Position numbers and translations under genes: made by a program. A DNA stretch of 64,000 bases from the NCBI RefSeq assembly GCF_020164955.1, contig NZ_JAIUHG010000017.1, positions 62,001 through 126,000 of the forward strand. Direction: 5' to 3'. Shown in pieces: positions 46,725 through 56,535 of this stretch. Under the pieces are notes generated by a model. The model had not been told where the DNA came from. It saw only the letters and a list, made by a program, of their open reading frames with translations, and did not search any database. This stretch comes from Mesorhizobium sp. CA8. Its GTDB lineage: Bacteria; Pseudomonadota; Alphaproteobacteria; Rhizobiales; Rhizobiaceae. Every line of letters starts with the position of its first letter. Position 1 is the first letter of the stretch.

Positions 46725-47609
46725 GTGAACGAGCCCTTCAGTTTCGGCGCGCCGGAACGGCAGCGCTTTACAATGCAGTTCGGCTATAGCGTACGACCGT
46801 CCTTCTGGCAGAAGGTACAATCGAACGCGCATCTGGTCATTGCGGCGGTCGGCACCGCCGCGCTGCTCGGCGTGGCCGCGGTGGCGCTGTGGCTGTGCGT
46901 TCCGGGCAGTGACCGGCAAGTGACTGCGGCAAATGCCGCGCAGATCGTTCCGACAATTCCGGTGAAGACCACGAAAGTCGCTCCGGCGGCAGCGGCGGTC
47001 GCCGTGGCGACGGCGCCGCAGGCCGCGCGCAAGGGGGATGCGGTGACGCCCACGACGGCGGCCCGCGAAGCCAACATTCCTGCCTTGGCATCAAACAACC
47101 CTCGCTGGACGGCTTCCGACGCCAAGACGCCACCTGCCCCGGCCGAGAACCAGCCAGCTCCATCCAAGCAGGCAGCCGACACGGCCCCTGCGCAATCGAC
47201 CGATACGGCCTTTGCCGAGGCCGATGCCGAGAACGAGGCCGCGAACGCGCTGTCGCAGGTCGCCGGTTCCGCCAGCGAGACAGCAGCGAAGAAGCCGGGC
47301 GACACGATGGATGGCGCCCAAACCGCCGCCATTCCCGAAGCCAAGCCGCAGGTTGCAGATCCGCAGCCGGCAGCGACGGACAGCTCGGCACAGCCCGAGC
47401 CGAAAGCTGAAAAGGCCAGCGCGGCCGCAAACGGGCGCGTCTTGAGGGCTGTGACCATGCGCTCGGGCCCGAAGAAAGGTGCCGCCGTAATCACTACGGT
47501 GCCGGCCAAGGCATCGGTGCAGGTGATGAATTGCAAGAAATGGTGCGAGATCGTCTATAACGGCAAGCACGGCTGGGTCTACAAGAGCTACGTCAAGACC
47601 GGCGCCTGA
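46725..47609 (+). CDS. Membrane-anchored protein with a C-terminal bacterial SH3 domain
   Basis: Protein of 294 residues starting at GTG 46725 behind GGAGGTGG. It has a short cytoplasmic N-terminus, one membrane segment (about 36-60, LVIAAVGTAALLGVAAVALWL), a long Ala/Pro/Thr-rich low-complexity linker (about 65-230), and a C-terminal SH3b domain (about 232-292: VLRAVTMRSGPKKGAAVI, CKKWCEIVYNGKHGWVYKSYV). Such domains often bind peptidoglycan, so an envelope role is likely. The gene is solitary: the upstream gap holds a small hairpin GCGGGC/GCCCGC and the downstream SDR gene is convergent. Confidence 0.8.
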   Translation: MNEPFSFGAPERQRFTMQFGYSVRPSFWQKVQSNAHLVIAAVGTAALLGVAAVALWLCVPGSDRQVTAANAAQIVPTIPVKTTKVAPAAAAVAVATAPQAARKGDAVTPTTAAREANIPALASNNPRWTASDAKTPPAPAENQPAPSKQAADTAPAQSTDTAFAEADAENEAANALSQVAGSASETAAKKPGDTMDGAQTAAIPEAKPQVADPQPAATDSSAQPEPKAEKASAAANGRVLRAVTMRSGPKKGAAVITTVPAKASVQVMNCKKWCEIVYNGKHGWVYKSYVKTGA

Positions 47610-47632
47610 CCGCATGCACCACCTGAGGCGGC

Positions 47633-48379
47633 TCAGATGCAGCGGCCGCCATCGACCTCCAGCGCCACGCCGGTGATGAAGGCGGCTTCGTCCGAGGCCA
47701 GCCACAGCGCCGCGTTGGCGATGTCGAGCGGTGTCGAGAGCCGGCCGAGCGGGATCGAGGCGCGGAACTTTTCGCGGATTTCAGGCGTGTCGGCGCCCAT
47801 GAACTTCTCCAGCATGCCGGTTTCGCCGGCGACCGGGCAGAGGCAGTTGACGCGGATGTTCTTCGGCGCCAGTTCGACCGCCATCGACTTGGTGGCTGTG
47901 ATCGCCCAGCCCTTGGAGGCGTTGTACCAGGTCAGGCCCGGCCGCGGTCGAAGCCCGGCCGTCGAGGCCGTGGTCAGGATCACGCCGCCGCCCTGCCGGT
48001 CCATGATCGGCACGACGGCAAGCGCTGCGTGATAGATCGCCTTCATGTTGACCGCGGTGATCAAGTCGAAGGTTTCCTCGTCGACGCCGAGCATATCGCC
48101 GTTGCGATGGGTGAAGCCCGCATTGTTGACCATGATATCGATGCGGCCGAAGGCGCTCTCGGCGGCATAGATCATCTCGTCGAATTCGGAGCGCTGGGAC
48201 ACATCGGTCTGAGTCCAGATCGCGTTGGGACCGATCTCTTCGGCCACCCGCTCGGCGCCCTTGGCGTTGAGGTCGGCGACGACCACGCGCGCGCCCTCTT
48301 CGGCGAAGCGCTTCGCCATGCCCTCCCCGAAGCCCGACGCGGCACCGGTGATGATGGCTACCTTGTTTTCCAGACGCAT
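47633..48379 (-). CDS. Short-chain dehydrogenase/reductase
   Basis: NAD(P)-dependent oxidoreductase of 248 residues. Classical SDR motifs: TGAASGFGEG (cofactor), D at VVVADLN suggesting NAD preference, NNAG, catalytic Ser in TTASTAG and YNASK with Tyr and Lys. The C-terminal ITGVALEVDGGRCI is standard. The start MRLENKVAI is used (48379); ATG 48394 and TTG 48406 are in frame. The substrate is unknown. It is convergent with the SH3 gene and divergent from zwf. Confidence 0.88.
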   Translation of the reverse strand: MRLENKVAIITGAASGFGEGMAKRFAEEGARVVVADLNAKGAERVAEEIGPNAIWTQTDVSQRSEFDEMIYAAESAFGRIDIMVNNAGFTHRNGDMLGVDEETFDLITAVNMKAIYHAALAVVPIMDRQGGGVILTTASTAGLRPRPGLTWYNASKGWAITATKSMAVELAPKNIRVNCLCPVAGETGMLEKFMGADTPEIREKFRASIPLGRLSTPLDIANAALWLASDEAAFITGVALEVDGGRCI

Positions 48380-48577
48380 GGTTTTCCCGCTCATTGGATT
48401 CCGCAACTATCTCCCTTAGCTTTCGTCACATTCGCGTTCTATGGTGCGGCCGCGAACGTTGCCGGAAGCCATGGCTTTGCCGACAGGCCGATCGGCGGCG
48501 CAAGTGTCCGCAAACAGGTAGGCCGATGCAACAGCAAGCGATTGGTCCTGCCTGTGACACCATGGCACTGGAAAATT

Positions 48578-48587
48578 TAATCGATTA
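48578..48587. promoter_or_regulatory. Palindrome in the zwf upstream region
   Basis: A perfect ten-base palindrome TAATCGATTA lies in an AT-rich patch about 50 bases before the zwf ATG. It may be an operator for a sugar-responsive repressor or part of the -10 region. Short, so weak on its own. Confidence 0.3.
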
Positions 48588-48634
48588 GAATATACCAACC
48601 ATGCTGCCGGCGTAGGCATCAAATCGGACTGACC

Positions 48635-50104
48635 ATGACCAGCCAGATCATCCCTGTCGATCCTTTCGATTTCATCATCTTCGGCGGCACCGGCGACCTG
48701 TCGGAACGCAAACTCCTGCCGTCGCTCTACTATCGCCAGTGCGGTCACCAGTTCTCCGAGCCGACGCGCATCATCGGCACCTCGCGCGCCAAAATGACCG
48801 ATGCCGAATTCCAGACCTTCGCCAAGAAGGCGATATCAGACCACGTGAAACCTGCCGATATCGATCCGAAGGAGCTGGAGATATTCCTGGCAAGGCTCTC
48901 CTACGTGTCGGCGGACGCCACGACTGGCGCCGGCTTCGATAAGTTGAAGAAGGCAATCGGCGACAGCGACTGCATCCGCGCCTTCTACCTTGCGGTGGCG
49001 CCGGCGCTGTTCGGCGACATTTCGCACCAGCTCAAGGAGCACAAGCTGATCACGCCGAACTCGCGCATCGTGCTGGAAAAGCCGATCGGCCGCGATCTGA
49101 CCTCGGCGCGGGCGCTCAATGACGCGGTCGGTGACGATTTCCACGAAAGCCAGATCTTCCGCATCGACCACTATCTCGGCAAGGAAACGGTGCAGAACCT
49201 GATGGCGCTGCGCTTTGCCAACGCGCTCTACGAGCCGCTGTGGAACTCCGCCCAGATCGACCATGTTCAGATCACGGTCGCCGAGACTGTTGGTCTCGAG
49301 GATCGCGTCACCTACTACGATAAGGCAGGCGCGTTGCGCGATATGGTGCAGAACCACATTCTGCAGCTGCTCTGCCTGGTGGCGATGGAAACGCCGTCGT
49401 CGATGGACGCGGATGCGGTGCGCGACGAGAAGCTGAAGGTGCTGCGGGCGCTGAAGCGCATCAACGGCAACGAGGCGCCGAAGCACACGGTGCGCGGCCA
49501 GTATCGAGCCGGCGCTTCGGCCGGCGGGCCGGTCAAGGGCTATGTCGAGGAGCTCGGCAAGGACAGCAACACCGAGACCTTCGTCGCTGTAAAGGCCGAG
49601 ATCGGCAACTGGCGCTGGGCCGGCGTTCCCTTCTATCTGAGGACCGGCAAGCGGCTCGCCACCCGCGTCTCGGAAATTGTCATCGAGTTCAAGCCGATCC
49701 CCTATTCCATATTCGGCGACAGCGCCGGGCCGATCTTCCCCAACCAGTTGGTCATCCGCCTGCAGCCGGACGAGGGGGTGAAGCAGTTCATCATGATCAA
49801 GGATCCGGGGCCGGGCGGCATGCGGCTGCGGCAGATCTCGCTCGACATGAGCTTCGCGCAGTCCTTCCAAGGCCGTGCGCCGGACGCTTACGAGCGGCTG
49901 ATCATGGATGTGGTGCGCGGCAATCAGACGCTGTTCATGCGCCGCGACGAAGTCGAGGCGGCCTGGAAATGGATCGACCCGATCCAGAATGCCTGGGAGA
50001 GCGCCAGGCAGGAGGCGCAGGGCTATACGGCCGGAACCTGGGGGCCGTCGGCCTCGATCGCTCTTATCGAACGTGACGGACGGACATGGCACGAGAGCAA
50101 TTGA
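48635..50104 (+). CDS. zwf: Glucose-6-phosphate 1-dehydrogenase
   Basis: Oxidises glucose-6-phosphate to 6-phosphogluconolactone with NAD(P). The 489-residue protein shows the dinucleotide site FGGTGDLSERKLLP near the N-terminus, catalytic RIDHYLGKE with the active His, and EKPIGRDL. Length is standard. It heads the zwf-pgl-edd operon, which channels glucose into the Entner-Doudoroff pathway, the main sugar route of rhizobia. Its end overlaps pgl by 19 bases. The start at 48635 lacks a strong ribosome site (GGACTGACC), but homology begins there. Confidence 0.96.
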   Translation: MTSQIIPVDPFDFIIFGGTGDLSERKLLPSLYYRQCGHQFSEPTRIIGTSRAKMTDAEFQTFAKKAISDHVKPADIDPKELEIFLARLSYVSADATTGAGFDKLKKAIGDSDCIRAFYLAVAPALFGDISHQLKEHKLITPNSRIVLEKPIGRDLTSARALNDAVGDDFHESQIFRIDHYLGKETVQNLMALRFANALYEPLWNSAQIDHVQITVAETVGLEDRVTYYDKAGALRDMVQNHILQLLCLVAMETPSSMDADAVRDEKLKVLRALKRINGNEAPKHTVRGQYRAGASAGGPVKGYVEELGKDSNTETFVAVKAEIGNWRWAGVPFYLRTGKRLATRVSEIVIEFKPIPYSIFGDSAGPIFPNQLVIRLQPDEGVKQFIMIKDPGPGGMRLRQISLDMSFAQSFQGRAPDAYERLIMDVVRGNQTLFMRRDEVEAAWKWIDPIQNAWESARQEAQGYTAGTWGPSASIALIERDGRTWHESN

Positions 50105-50802
50105 GCCAAGTCCGCTACGGCTGGAACGGCTTTGCCGACCGACAGGACCTGGCGACGGCGCTGGCCGGACAGATTGCCGACCGGTTAACCAGCGCCGTCG
50201 CGGAACGCGGCACGGCGCTGCTCGCGGTGTCCGGCGGCACCACGCCGGCGAAATTGTTCGCCGTGCTGTCGACCACGCGCATCACCTGGGACAAGGTCAC
50301 CGTGACGCTGGTCGACGAGCGTTTCGTGCCGCCGTCCTCGCCGCGCTCGAATGCCGGGCTGGTGGCGGCGAACCTGCTCCAGAACAAGGCCGCCGCGGCG
50401 CGCTTCGTACCGCTCTATCATGAGGCGGCAAGCATTGAGGATGCGGCGGCAAAGGACAGCGAGGCGCTCAGATCGCTGCCCTGGCCGCTCGACGTGGTGA
50501 TCCTCGGCATGGGCGCCGACGGCCATACGGCATCCTTCTTCCCGGATGCCGGCAATCTCGAGGACTTGCTCGACCCGGCCTCGCAGCGGATCGTGCTGCC
50601 GGTGCATGCGCAGAGCGGCGGCGAGCCGCGGCTCACGCTGTCGATGGCGCGCATCATCGCCGCCGGTTTCGTCGCGCTCCATATCGAAGGCGAGGACAAG
50701 CGCGCCGCGTTCAACGGCGCGATTGGTCCCGGCGCGAAAAAGCCCATCCGCAGAGTGCTCGAGGCGGCGCCGAGACGGATAGAGGTGTTCTGGGCACCCT
50801 GA
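50086..50802 (+). CDS. pgl: 6-phosphogluconolactonase
   Basis: Hydrolyses 6-phosphogluconolactone to 6-phosphogluconate. Length of 238 residues, typical of the DevB/Pgl family. SGGTTPAKLF near residue 47 binds phosphate, DERFVPPSSPRSN and GMGADGHTASFFP are hallmark stretches with the catalytic His. It starts inside the zwf 3' end, so the two are translationally coupled. It ends 61 bases before edd. Confidence 0.95.
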   Translation: MAREQLSQVRYGWNGFADRQDLATALAGQIADRLTSAVAERGTALLAVSGGTTPAKLFAVLSTTRITWDKVTVTLVDERFVPPSSPRSNAGLVAANLLQNKAAAARFVPLYHEAASIEDAAAKDSEALRSLPWPLDVVILGMGADGHTASFFPDAGNLEDLLDPASQRIVLPVHAQSGGEPRLTLSMARIIAAGFVALHIEGEDKRAAFNGAIGPGAKKPIRRVLEAAPRRIEVFWAP

Positions 50803-50863
50803 TTTCAGATGAGGACAGTCCGGTGACAAAGGGAGGACGTCGCCGGGCTCGAAAGGACGGAGC

Positions 50864-52687
50864 ATGACAGCCAGACGCGATATCGAAGCCATCACGGAAC
50901 GCATCCGCCACCGTTCGAAAGCCGGCCGCGAAGCCTATCTCGGCCGTATCGCGGGGGCTTCCAGCCGCACCGCAAACCGCGCGGTGCTGGGCTGTGGCAA
51001 TCTCGCCCATGGCTTTGCCGTGTGCAGCCCGTCCGAAAAGATCGCGCTCGGGGGCGACCGCGTGCCGAACCTCGGCATCATCACCTCCTACAATGACATG
51101 CTGTCGGCACATCAGCCCTTCGAGACGTTCCCGGCGCTGATCAAGGAAGCAGCGCGGGAAGCGGGCGGCATCGCTCAGGTCGCGGGAGGCGTGCCGGCGA
51201 TGTGCGACGGCGTCACCCAAGGCCAGCCCGGCATGGAGCTTTCGCTGTTCTCGCGCGACGTGATCGCCATGGCGGCGGCGATCGGCCTGTCGCACAACAT
51301 GTTCGACGCGGCCGTCTTCCTCGGCGTCTGCGACAAGATCGTGCCCGGGCTGGTGATCGCGGCACTCACCTTCGGGCATTTGCCTGCCGTCTTCGTCCCG
51401 GCCGGGCCGATGACGACCGGCCTCGCGAATGACGAGAAGGCCAAGGTCCGCCAGCTCTATGCCGAAGGCAAGGTCGGCCGCGCCGAACTACTTGAGGCGG
51501 AGTCCAAGTCTTATCACGGGCCGGGCACCTGCACCTTCTACGGCACCGCCAATTCCAACCAGATGCTGATGGAGATCATGGGCCTGCATACGCCCGGCGC
51601 CTCCTTCGTCAATCCGGGCACGCCGCTGCGCGACGCGCTGACCAGGGAAGCGGCGAAGCGCGCGCTGGCGATCACCGCGCTCGGCAACGCCTATACGCCG
51701 GTCGGGCGCATGATCGACGAGCGCTCGATCGTCAACGGCGTCGTCGGCCTGCATGCCACCGGCGGCTCGACCAACCATACGATCCACCTCATCGCCATGG
51801 CCGCCGCCGCCGGCATTGCGCTCACCTGGCAGGACATTTCCGACCTGTCGGAGGCCGTGCCGCTGCTCGCACGCGTCTACCCGAACGGGCTTGCCGACGT
51901 GAACCACTTCCACGCGGCAGGCGGGCTCGGCTTCCTGATCCGCGAATTGCTCGACGAAGGCCTGTTGCACGAAGATGTGCAGACGGTGTGGGGCGAAGGG
52001 CTGCGGCCCTACGCGGTCGAGGCGAGGCTTGGCGACGACGGCAGCGTGCTGCGCGAAGCGGCGCCGCTCAACAGCGGCGACGAGAAGGTGCTTGCGCCGG
52101 TCAAGAAAGCGTTCCAGCCGACCGGCGGACTGAAGGTGCTTTCGGGCAATCTCGGCCATGCCGTGATCAAGACCTCCGCGGTCAAGCCCGAACGGCGCGT
52201 CATCGAGGCGCCGGCCAAGGTGTTCGACAGCCAGCAGGGCCTGAATGATGCTTTCAAGGCCGGCCAGCTTACCGGCGACTTCGTCGCCGTGATCCGCTTT
52301 CAGGGGCCGAAGGCCAACGGCATGCCGGAACTGCACAAGCTGACTACTGTGCTCGGCATCCTGCAGGATCGCGGCCAGCGCGTGGCGCTGGTGACCGACG
52401 GGCGCATGTCGGGTGCTTCCGGCAAGGTGCCGGCGGCGATCCATGTGACGCCGGAGGCGGTCGAGGACGGGCCGATCGCCAGGATCCATGACGGCGACAT
52501 CATCCGCCTCGATGCGGATGCCGGCACGCTGGAGGTGCTGGTGCCGGGGACGGAGTTCGCGCTGCGCCGCACGGCGGAAGCCGACCTCATCGGCAATGAG
52601 TTCGGATTCGGGCGCGAGTTGTTCGCGGGATTCCGGCAGTTGGTCGGGCGAGCCGATCATGGCGCGGCGGCATTCGCGAACGCCTGA
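50864..52687 (+). CDS. edd: Phosphogluconate dehydratase
   Basis: Converts 6-phosphogluconate to KDPG in the Entner-Doudoroff pathway. The 607-residue protein belongs to the IlvD/Edd family; cysteines for the iron-sulfur cluster fall in MCDGVTQGQPGMELS, FLGVCDKIVPG and GPGTCTFYGTANSNQ. TDGRMSGASGKVPAAIHVTPEA is the C-terminal signature. GGACGG precedes the ATG. It closes the operon with zwf and pgl, followed by a bidirectional terminator. The KDPG aldolase gene (eda) is not in the window. Confidence 0.96.
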   Translation: MTARRDIEAITERIRHRSKAGREAYLGRIAGASSRTANRAVLGCGNLAHGFAVCSPSEKIALGGDRVPNLGIITSYNDMLSAHQPFETFPALIKEAAREAGGIAQVAGGVPAMCDGVTQGQPGMELSLFSRDVIAMAAAIGLSHNMFDAAVFLGVCDKIVPGLVIAALTFGHLPAVFVPAGPMTTGLANDEKAKVRQLYAEGKVGRAELLEAESKSYHGPGTCTFYGTANSNQMLMEIMGLHTPGASFVNPGTPLRDALTREAAKRALAITALGNAYTPVGRMIDERSIVNGVVGLHATGGSTNHTIHLIAMAAAAGIALTWQDISDLSEAVPLLARVYPNGLADVNHFHAAGGLGFLIRELLDEGLLHEDVQTVWGEGLRPYAVEARLGDDGSVLREAAPLNSGDEKVLAPVKKAFQPTGGLKVLSGNLGHAVIKTSAVKPERRVIEAPAKVFDSQQGLNDAFKAGQLTGDFVAVIRFQGPKANGMPELHKLTTVLGILQDRGQRVALVTDGRMSGASGKVPAAIHVTPEAVEDGPIARIHDGDIIRLDADAGTLEVLVPGTEFALRRTAEADLIGNEFGFGRELFAGFRQLVGRADHGAAAFANA

Positions 52688-52724
52688 CCTCTTCCCCCTG
52701 ATCTCTTCCCCAATGCGCCTTACC

Positions 52725-52751
52725 AAAAGGGCGGCTCGGAGCCGCCCTTTT
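52725..52751. terminator. Bidirectional rho-independent terminator
   Basis: Stem AAAAGGGCGGCTC with its complement, short loop, U-rich on both sides (CTTTTCG on plus). It ends the edd transcript and the convergent von Willebrand factor gene. Confidence 0.9.
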
Positions 52752-52774
52752 CGTTTCGTTCGCTAACCGCAGAC

Positions 52775-54424
52775 CTACTGCACGGTGATCTCGGTCCGCT
52801 CGCCGGCCTTGATCGTCACCGGCACTTCCTTCTCCTGGCCTTCAGCCGACATGTGCCGCACGACGACATAGTCGCCGGCCGGGATCGTCTGCTGCCAGCC
52901 ATCGCCATAGGTCAGGCCGAGCGACTTGCGCTTGCCTTCCATGTCCTTCTTCGACGAGAACACCTCGATCGAATAGGCGCCGGGTGCCGACATCGCCAGC
53001 ACGCCGGCGCCGAGAGCCACCTTCACGTCCTGATTGTCGCCGGCCTTGATGCTGAAGGGCTGTTCCACGACGGCAAGATCGAGCGTGGTGAGCGCGACAT
53101 AGTCATCCGGCGGCAGCCAGAACTTGCTGTCCGGACCATAGGAGTGCTCCACGCTTTCACGCGAGCCGTCGATCTTCTTCTTCGCCTTGACGATCTCGAA
53201 GCCGATGCCGGAATTGTCGGCCTTGTCGCCGCCGACGGTATAGTAGGCATTGAGCACGGCATGGCCGACGCCGACGACGATGTCCTTCTCGACGGTCTGT
53301 CCGGCGGCAAGCTGGATGGTTTCGGTCACGGTGCCGGCACCGATCTGCACCGTCACCCTCTGCTCGCCGGCGGGTACCGTGGCCTTGGTGTCGCCATAGT
53401 GCGTGGTGCTGCCGCCCGGATAGGCGAAGTCGACACGCGCTTCGCCGCTGATCTCCGAGCCCTGGCTGGCATGCGGGTGGATGACCAAAGTTCCGGCGTT
53501 CAGCGTGAACAGCGGGCTGTAGGTCTTGCCAGCCTCTATCTTGATCTTCTGCTCGCTCCTTGCCTCGTCGTCGCGGCCGACGACGATGTAGTCGCCCGGC
53601 TCGAGATTGGTCTTGAGCACGCCATACTCGGTCGTGACTTGGTCGCCGCGCGTGCCGTCGGCCGCGGCTTTGTAAATCTCCCAGGCATTGCCATCGGTGA
53701 TCGGATCGCCACCCTCGGCCATGACCACGCTCGGTGTGAAATTGAATTCAGGCTTGGCCGGCTCGGGAGCGGGAGTCGGCGCCGGTTCGGGAGCCGGCGC
53801 GGGAGCCGCAACGGTCTCGACCAGCGCTTCCTGAAGCGCCTTCTCGTCCGAGGCCTGGATGTATTTGCCGCCGGTGTTTTCGGCGAGGCAGGCGATCTGC
53901 TTGCCCTCGTCGGCGGTCAGCCCGAAGCCGACGACATCGGCGGTGAAGTCGACGCCGCTTTGCTTCAGCTCCTTGCCGAGTGCGCAAGGATCGCCGCCGC
54001 AGGTCTCAAGCCCGTCGGTGATCAGCACCACGGTTGCCTTGTCCTCGGTGTACTTCAGCGCCTCGGCGGCCTGCTTCACGGCGGCCGTGAGTGGCGTCTT
54101 GCCCAGGAATTTCATGCTGTCGGCCGCCGCCGAAATAGCGCTGGCGGAGCCGGCCTGCGGCGGCACGATCAACTCGATGTCGTCACAGCTGCCCTTGGTG
54201 CGATGGCCATAGGCCATGAAGCCGATTTCGTCGTCGGCCGGAACCGACTGCAGCACGGTGCGCAGCGATTCACGCGCGATCTCCAGCTTCGGCTTGCCGT
54301 CGATCTGGGCCCACATCGAGCCCGACGCATCGAGGATGATGATGACCTTGTTGGCGGCAAAGCCAAAGCTGGTCATCGAAAAAAGGAGGATCGCCGCAGC
54401 GGCGCTCCGCATCAGTCCCGCCAT
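52775..54424 (-). CDS. Secreted/periplasmic von Willebrand factor type A protein
   Basis: Protein of 549 residues with a signal peptide (about 1-25, MRSAAAAILLFSMTSFGFA). The VWA domain (about 26-215) has an intact MIDAS: DASGSMW and later TDGLETCGGDPC. A short Pro/Ala/Glu linker follows, and the remaining 330 residues are beta-rich repeats (for example AGKTYSPLFTLNAGTLVIH, AGQTVEKDIVVG) that resemble carboxypeptidase-regulatory-like modules. The start 54424 has AGGAG upstream; an in-frame start at 54490 would break the signal peptide. The function is unknown; metal-dependent adhesion or scaffold is likely. Standalone. Confidence 0.85.
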   Translation of the reverse strand: MAGLMRSAAAAILLFSMTSFGFAANKVIIILDASGSMWAQIDGKPKLEIARESLRTVLQSVPADDEIGFMAYGHRTKGSCDDIELIVPPQAGSASAISAAADSMKFLGKTPLTAAVKQAAEALKYTEDKATVVLITDGLETCGGDPCALGKELKQSGVDFTADVVGFGLTADEGKQIACLAENTGGKYIQASDEKALQEALVETVAAPAPAPEPAPTPAPEPAKPEFNFTPSVVMAEGGDPITDGNAWEIYKAAADGTRGDQVTTEYGVLKTNLEPGDYIVVGRDDEARSEQKIKIEAGKTYSPLFTLNAGTLVIHPHASQGSEISGEARVDFAYPGGSTTHYGDTKATVPAGEQRVTVQIGAGTVTETIQLAAGQTVEKDIVVGVGHAVLNAYYTVGGDKADNSGIGFEIVKAKKKIDGSRESVEHSYGPDSKFWLPPDDYVALTTLDLAVVEQPFSIKAGDNQDVKVALGAGVLAMSAPGAYSIEVFSSKKDMEGKRKSLGLTYGDGWQQTIPAGDYVVVRHMSAEGQEKEVPVTIKAGERTEITVQ

Positions 54425-54518
54425 CAAAATCTCCTGAGAACAACCCTCGTCCGCGCTGCGAAGGCTATTTGACGCGGCCCCTGGAGACAAGCCCGCCCGA
54501 GAATGAAGGGCGGTCGCT

Positions 54519-55526
54519 CTAGTAGGTGGTGCGCCGCTCTTCCGAGGGCGGGCGACCGAACTGCAGCCGGTAGCTCTGCGCGAAATAGGAATGCGAGGTG
54601 AAGCCCGTGGCGATCGCCACGTCGAGGATCGGCATGTTGGTCTGGCGCAGCAACTCGCGCGCGCGTTCGAGCCGCAGCCGCATATAGTAGCGGCCGGGCG
54701 TCACGCTGAGGTGACGCAGAAACAGGCGCTCGACCTGGCGAACCGAAAGGCCGGCCGACTTGGCGAGTTGCACCGCCGACAGTGGCTCGTCGAGATGGTC
54801 GGCCATCAATTCGACGATACGCCTGAGCTTTTCCGACTTGCCGGTGAGATCGCGCTCCGGTCCCACGCGCTGGCGGTCGCCTGCCGAGCGGATGCGCTCG
54901 TGCTGGAACTGATTGGCGACGCCATTGGCAAGGTTGGAGCCGAAATCGCCGCGCACGATCTCCAGCATCAGGTCGATCGAGGTGGTGCCGCCGGCGCAGG
55001 TGTAGCGCTTGCGGTCGATCTCGAAGACATTGCCGGTGCAGTTGATGTCGGGAAAGCGCTCCATGAATCCGGCGCGGTTCTCCCAATGGATGGTGCAGCG
55101 ATAGCCGTCGAGCTGCCCGGCTTCGGCCAGCAGATAAGAGCCGACCGACAGCGCGCCCAGCGCATTGCCGCGCCGGCCCCAGCTGCGCAGCGCCGCCAGC
55201 ACCTTGCTCTTGCCGGGGAATTCGGTGGTGAGCCCTACCGAGACGAACAGGATGTCGACCGGCGGCATGTCGGCGACGGAATAGTCGATCTTCAGCGGCA
55301 GGCCGTTGGAGGCCATGACCGCGTCGCCATCGGCCGAAATCGTCGTCCAGCCATAGAAGTCGCGGCCGAGCAGGCGGTTCGCCGAACGGAAGCAGTCGAT
55401 GGCCGCGGCCAGCGAGAACATCGAGAATTTGTCGACCAAGAGGAAGCCGAACTGGCGGCCGCCCTGAACGGGATCGTTCGTGATCGGCCGCTCGAGAGCG
55501 GGATGCGACTGGGTCGAGTGGGGCAT
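54519..55526 (-). CDS. GlxA-type AraC-family regulator with an amidotransferase-like domain
   Basis: Regulator of 335 residues. The N-terminal DJ-1/PfpI-like class I GATase domain (about 22-190: FGFLLVDKFSMFSLAAAIDCFR, and GALSVGSYLLAEAG where a Cys nucleophile is replaced by Ser) is fused to a C-terminal AraC HTH (about 235-332: LAKSAGLSVRQVERLF, then IATGFTSHSYFAQSYR). This architecture is known from GbdR/CdhR/ArgR-type regulators of betaine, carnitine and arginine catabolism. The signal cannot be read. The start MPHSTQ at 55526 is preferred over 55589. Neighbours are unrelated, so it probably acts at distant sites. Confidence 0.88.
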   Translation of the reverse strand: MPHSTQSHPALERPITNDPVQGGRQFGFLLVDKFSMFSLAAAIDCFRSANRLLGRDFYGWTTISADGDAVMASNGLPLKIDYSVADMPPVDILFVSVGLTTEFPGKSKVLAALRSWGRRGNALGALSVGSYLLAEAGQLDGYRCTIHWENRAGFMERFPDINCTGNVFEIDRKRYTCAGGTTSIDLMLEIVRGDFGSNLANGVANQFQHERIRSAGDRQRVGPERDLTGKSEKLRRIVELMADHLDEPLSAVQLAKSAGLSVRQVERLFLRHLSVTPGRYYMRLRLERARELLRQTNMPILDVAIATGFTSHSYFAQSYRLQFGRPPSEERRTTY

Positions 55527-55635
55527 CCTGCTCTGTCCCTTTATTTCAGCCGCATTTGTGCAACGCCAAGTGGTTCCACTTGGCTGCAAAATGCTGGGGA
55601 ACAGTCAGGTTCGGCAACGCCAAGGCTTTCTCAAA

Positions 55636-56535
55636 TCAGAAGGACGGCCGCTTCAGTCCGGCCGCGAGGTAGGCGGAAGCTACAGTGTTCGCCATCAGCA
55701 TGGCAATGGTCATCGGCCCGACGCCGCCCGGCACCGGCGTGATGGCGCCCGCGAGCTTGGCCGCCTCGGCATAGGCGACGTCTCCGACCAGGCGGCTCTT
55801 GCCTTCGCCCTTCTCGGGCGCTGGGATGCGGTTGATGCCGACGTCGATGACGGTCGCGCCGGGCTTCACCCAGTCGCCCTTTACCATTTCCGGGCGACCG
55901 ACGGCGGCCACCAGGATGTCGGCGGTGCGGGCAAGCGCCGGCAGATCCTTGGTGCGGCTGTGGGCAATGGTCACCGTGCAGTTGGCGGCGAGCAGCAGAT
56001 TGGCCATCGGCTTGCCAACGATGTTGGAGCGGCCGACGACGACGGCGTTGAGGCCTGACAGGTCCTTGCCGCGCACGCGCTCGATCAAAAGCATGGAGCC
56101 GGCCGGCGTGCAGGGCACGAATGCGGTCTCGAGCTCGCCGGTGCCGAGCTTGCCAACGTTGATGAAGTGGAAGCCGTCGACATCCTTTTCCGGCGCGATC
56201 GTCTGGATCACCTTGCCGGCGTCGATATGGCCGGGAAGCGGCAGTTGAACGAGGATGCCGTGGATCGAGTTATCGGCATTCAAGTCGCCGATGATCTTCA
56301 GCAATTGTTCCTCGGTGGTGTCGGCCGGCAGCGTGTGCTGGAGCGAATGGAAGCCGCATTCCTTGGCGGTGCGCGATTTCGAGGCGACATAGACCTGGCT
56401 TGCCGGATCCTCGCCGACGATCACCACCGCAAGGCCGGGCTTGGTGGCGCCTTTGCCCGAAAGCTCCGACGTCAGCGCCTTGACCTTCGAAACCACATCC
56501 TCGGCGACACGCTTTCCGTCGATCACTTCGGTCAT
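55636..56535 (-). CDS. folD: Bifunctional methylenetetrahydrofolate dehydrogenase/cyclohydrolase
   Basis: One-carbon enzyme of 299 residues that interconverts 5,10-methylene-, methenyl- and 10-formyl-tetrahydrofolate with NADP. Motifs: YVASKSRTAKECG with the catalytic Lys, QLPLPGHI, VVVGRSNIVGKPMA for cofactor binding and TPVPGGVGPMT at the C-terminus. The start MTEVIDGK at 56535 has CGGAGAG upstream; an in-frame start at 56577 is less likely. Standalone between the GlxA-type gene and the second polysaccharide locus. Confidence 0.95.
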   Translation of the reverse strand: MTEVIDGKRVAEDVVSKVKALTSELSGKGATKPGLAVVIVGEDPASQVYVASKSRTAKECGFHSLQHTLPADTTEEQLLKIIGDLNADNSIHGILVQLPLPGHIDAGKVIQTIAPEKDVDGFHFINVGKLGTGELETAFVPCTPAGSMLLIERVRGKDLSGLNAVVVGRSNIVGKPMANLLLAANCTVTIAHSRTKDLPALARTADILVAAVGRPEMVKGDWVKPGATVIDVGINRIPAPEKGEGKSRLVGDVAYAEAAKLAGAITPVPGGVGPMTIAMLMANTVASAYLAAGLKRPSF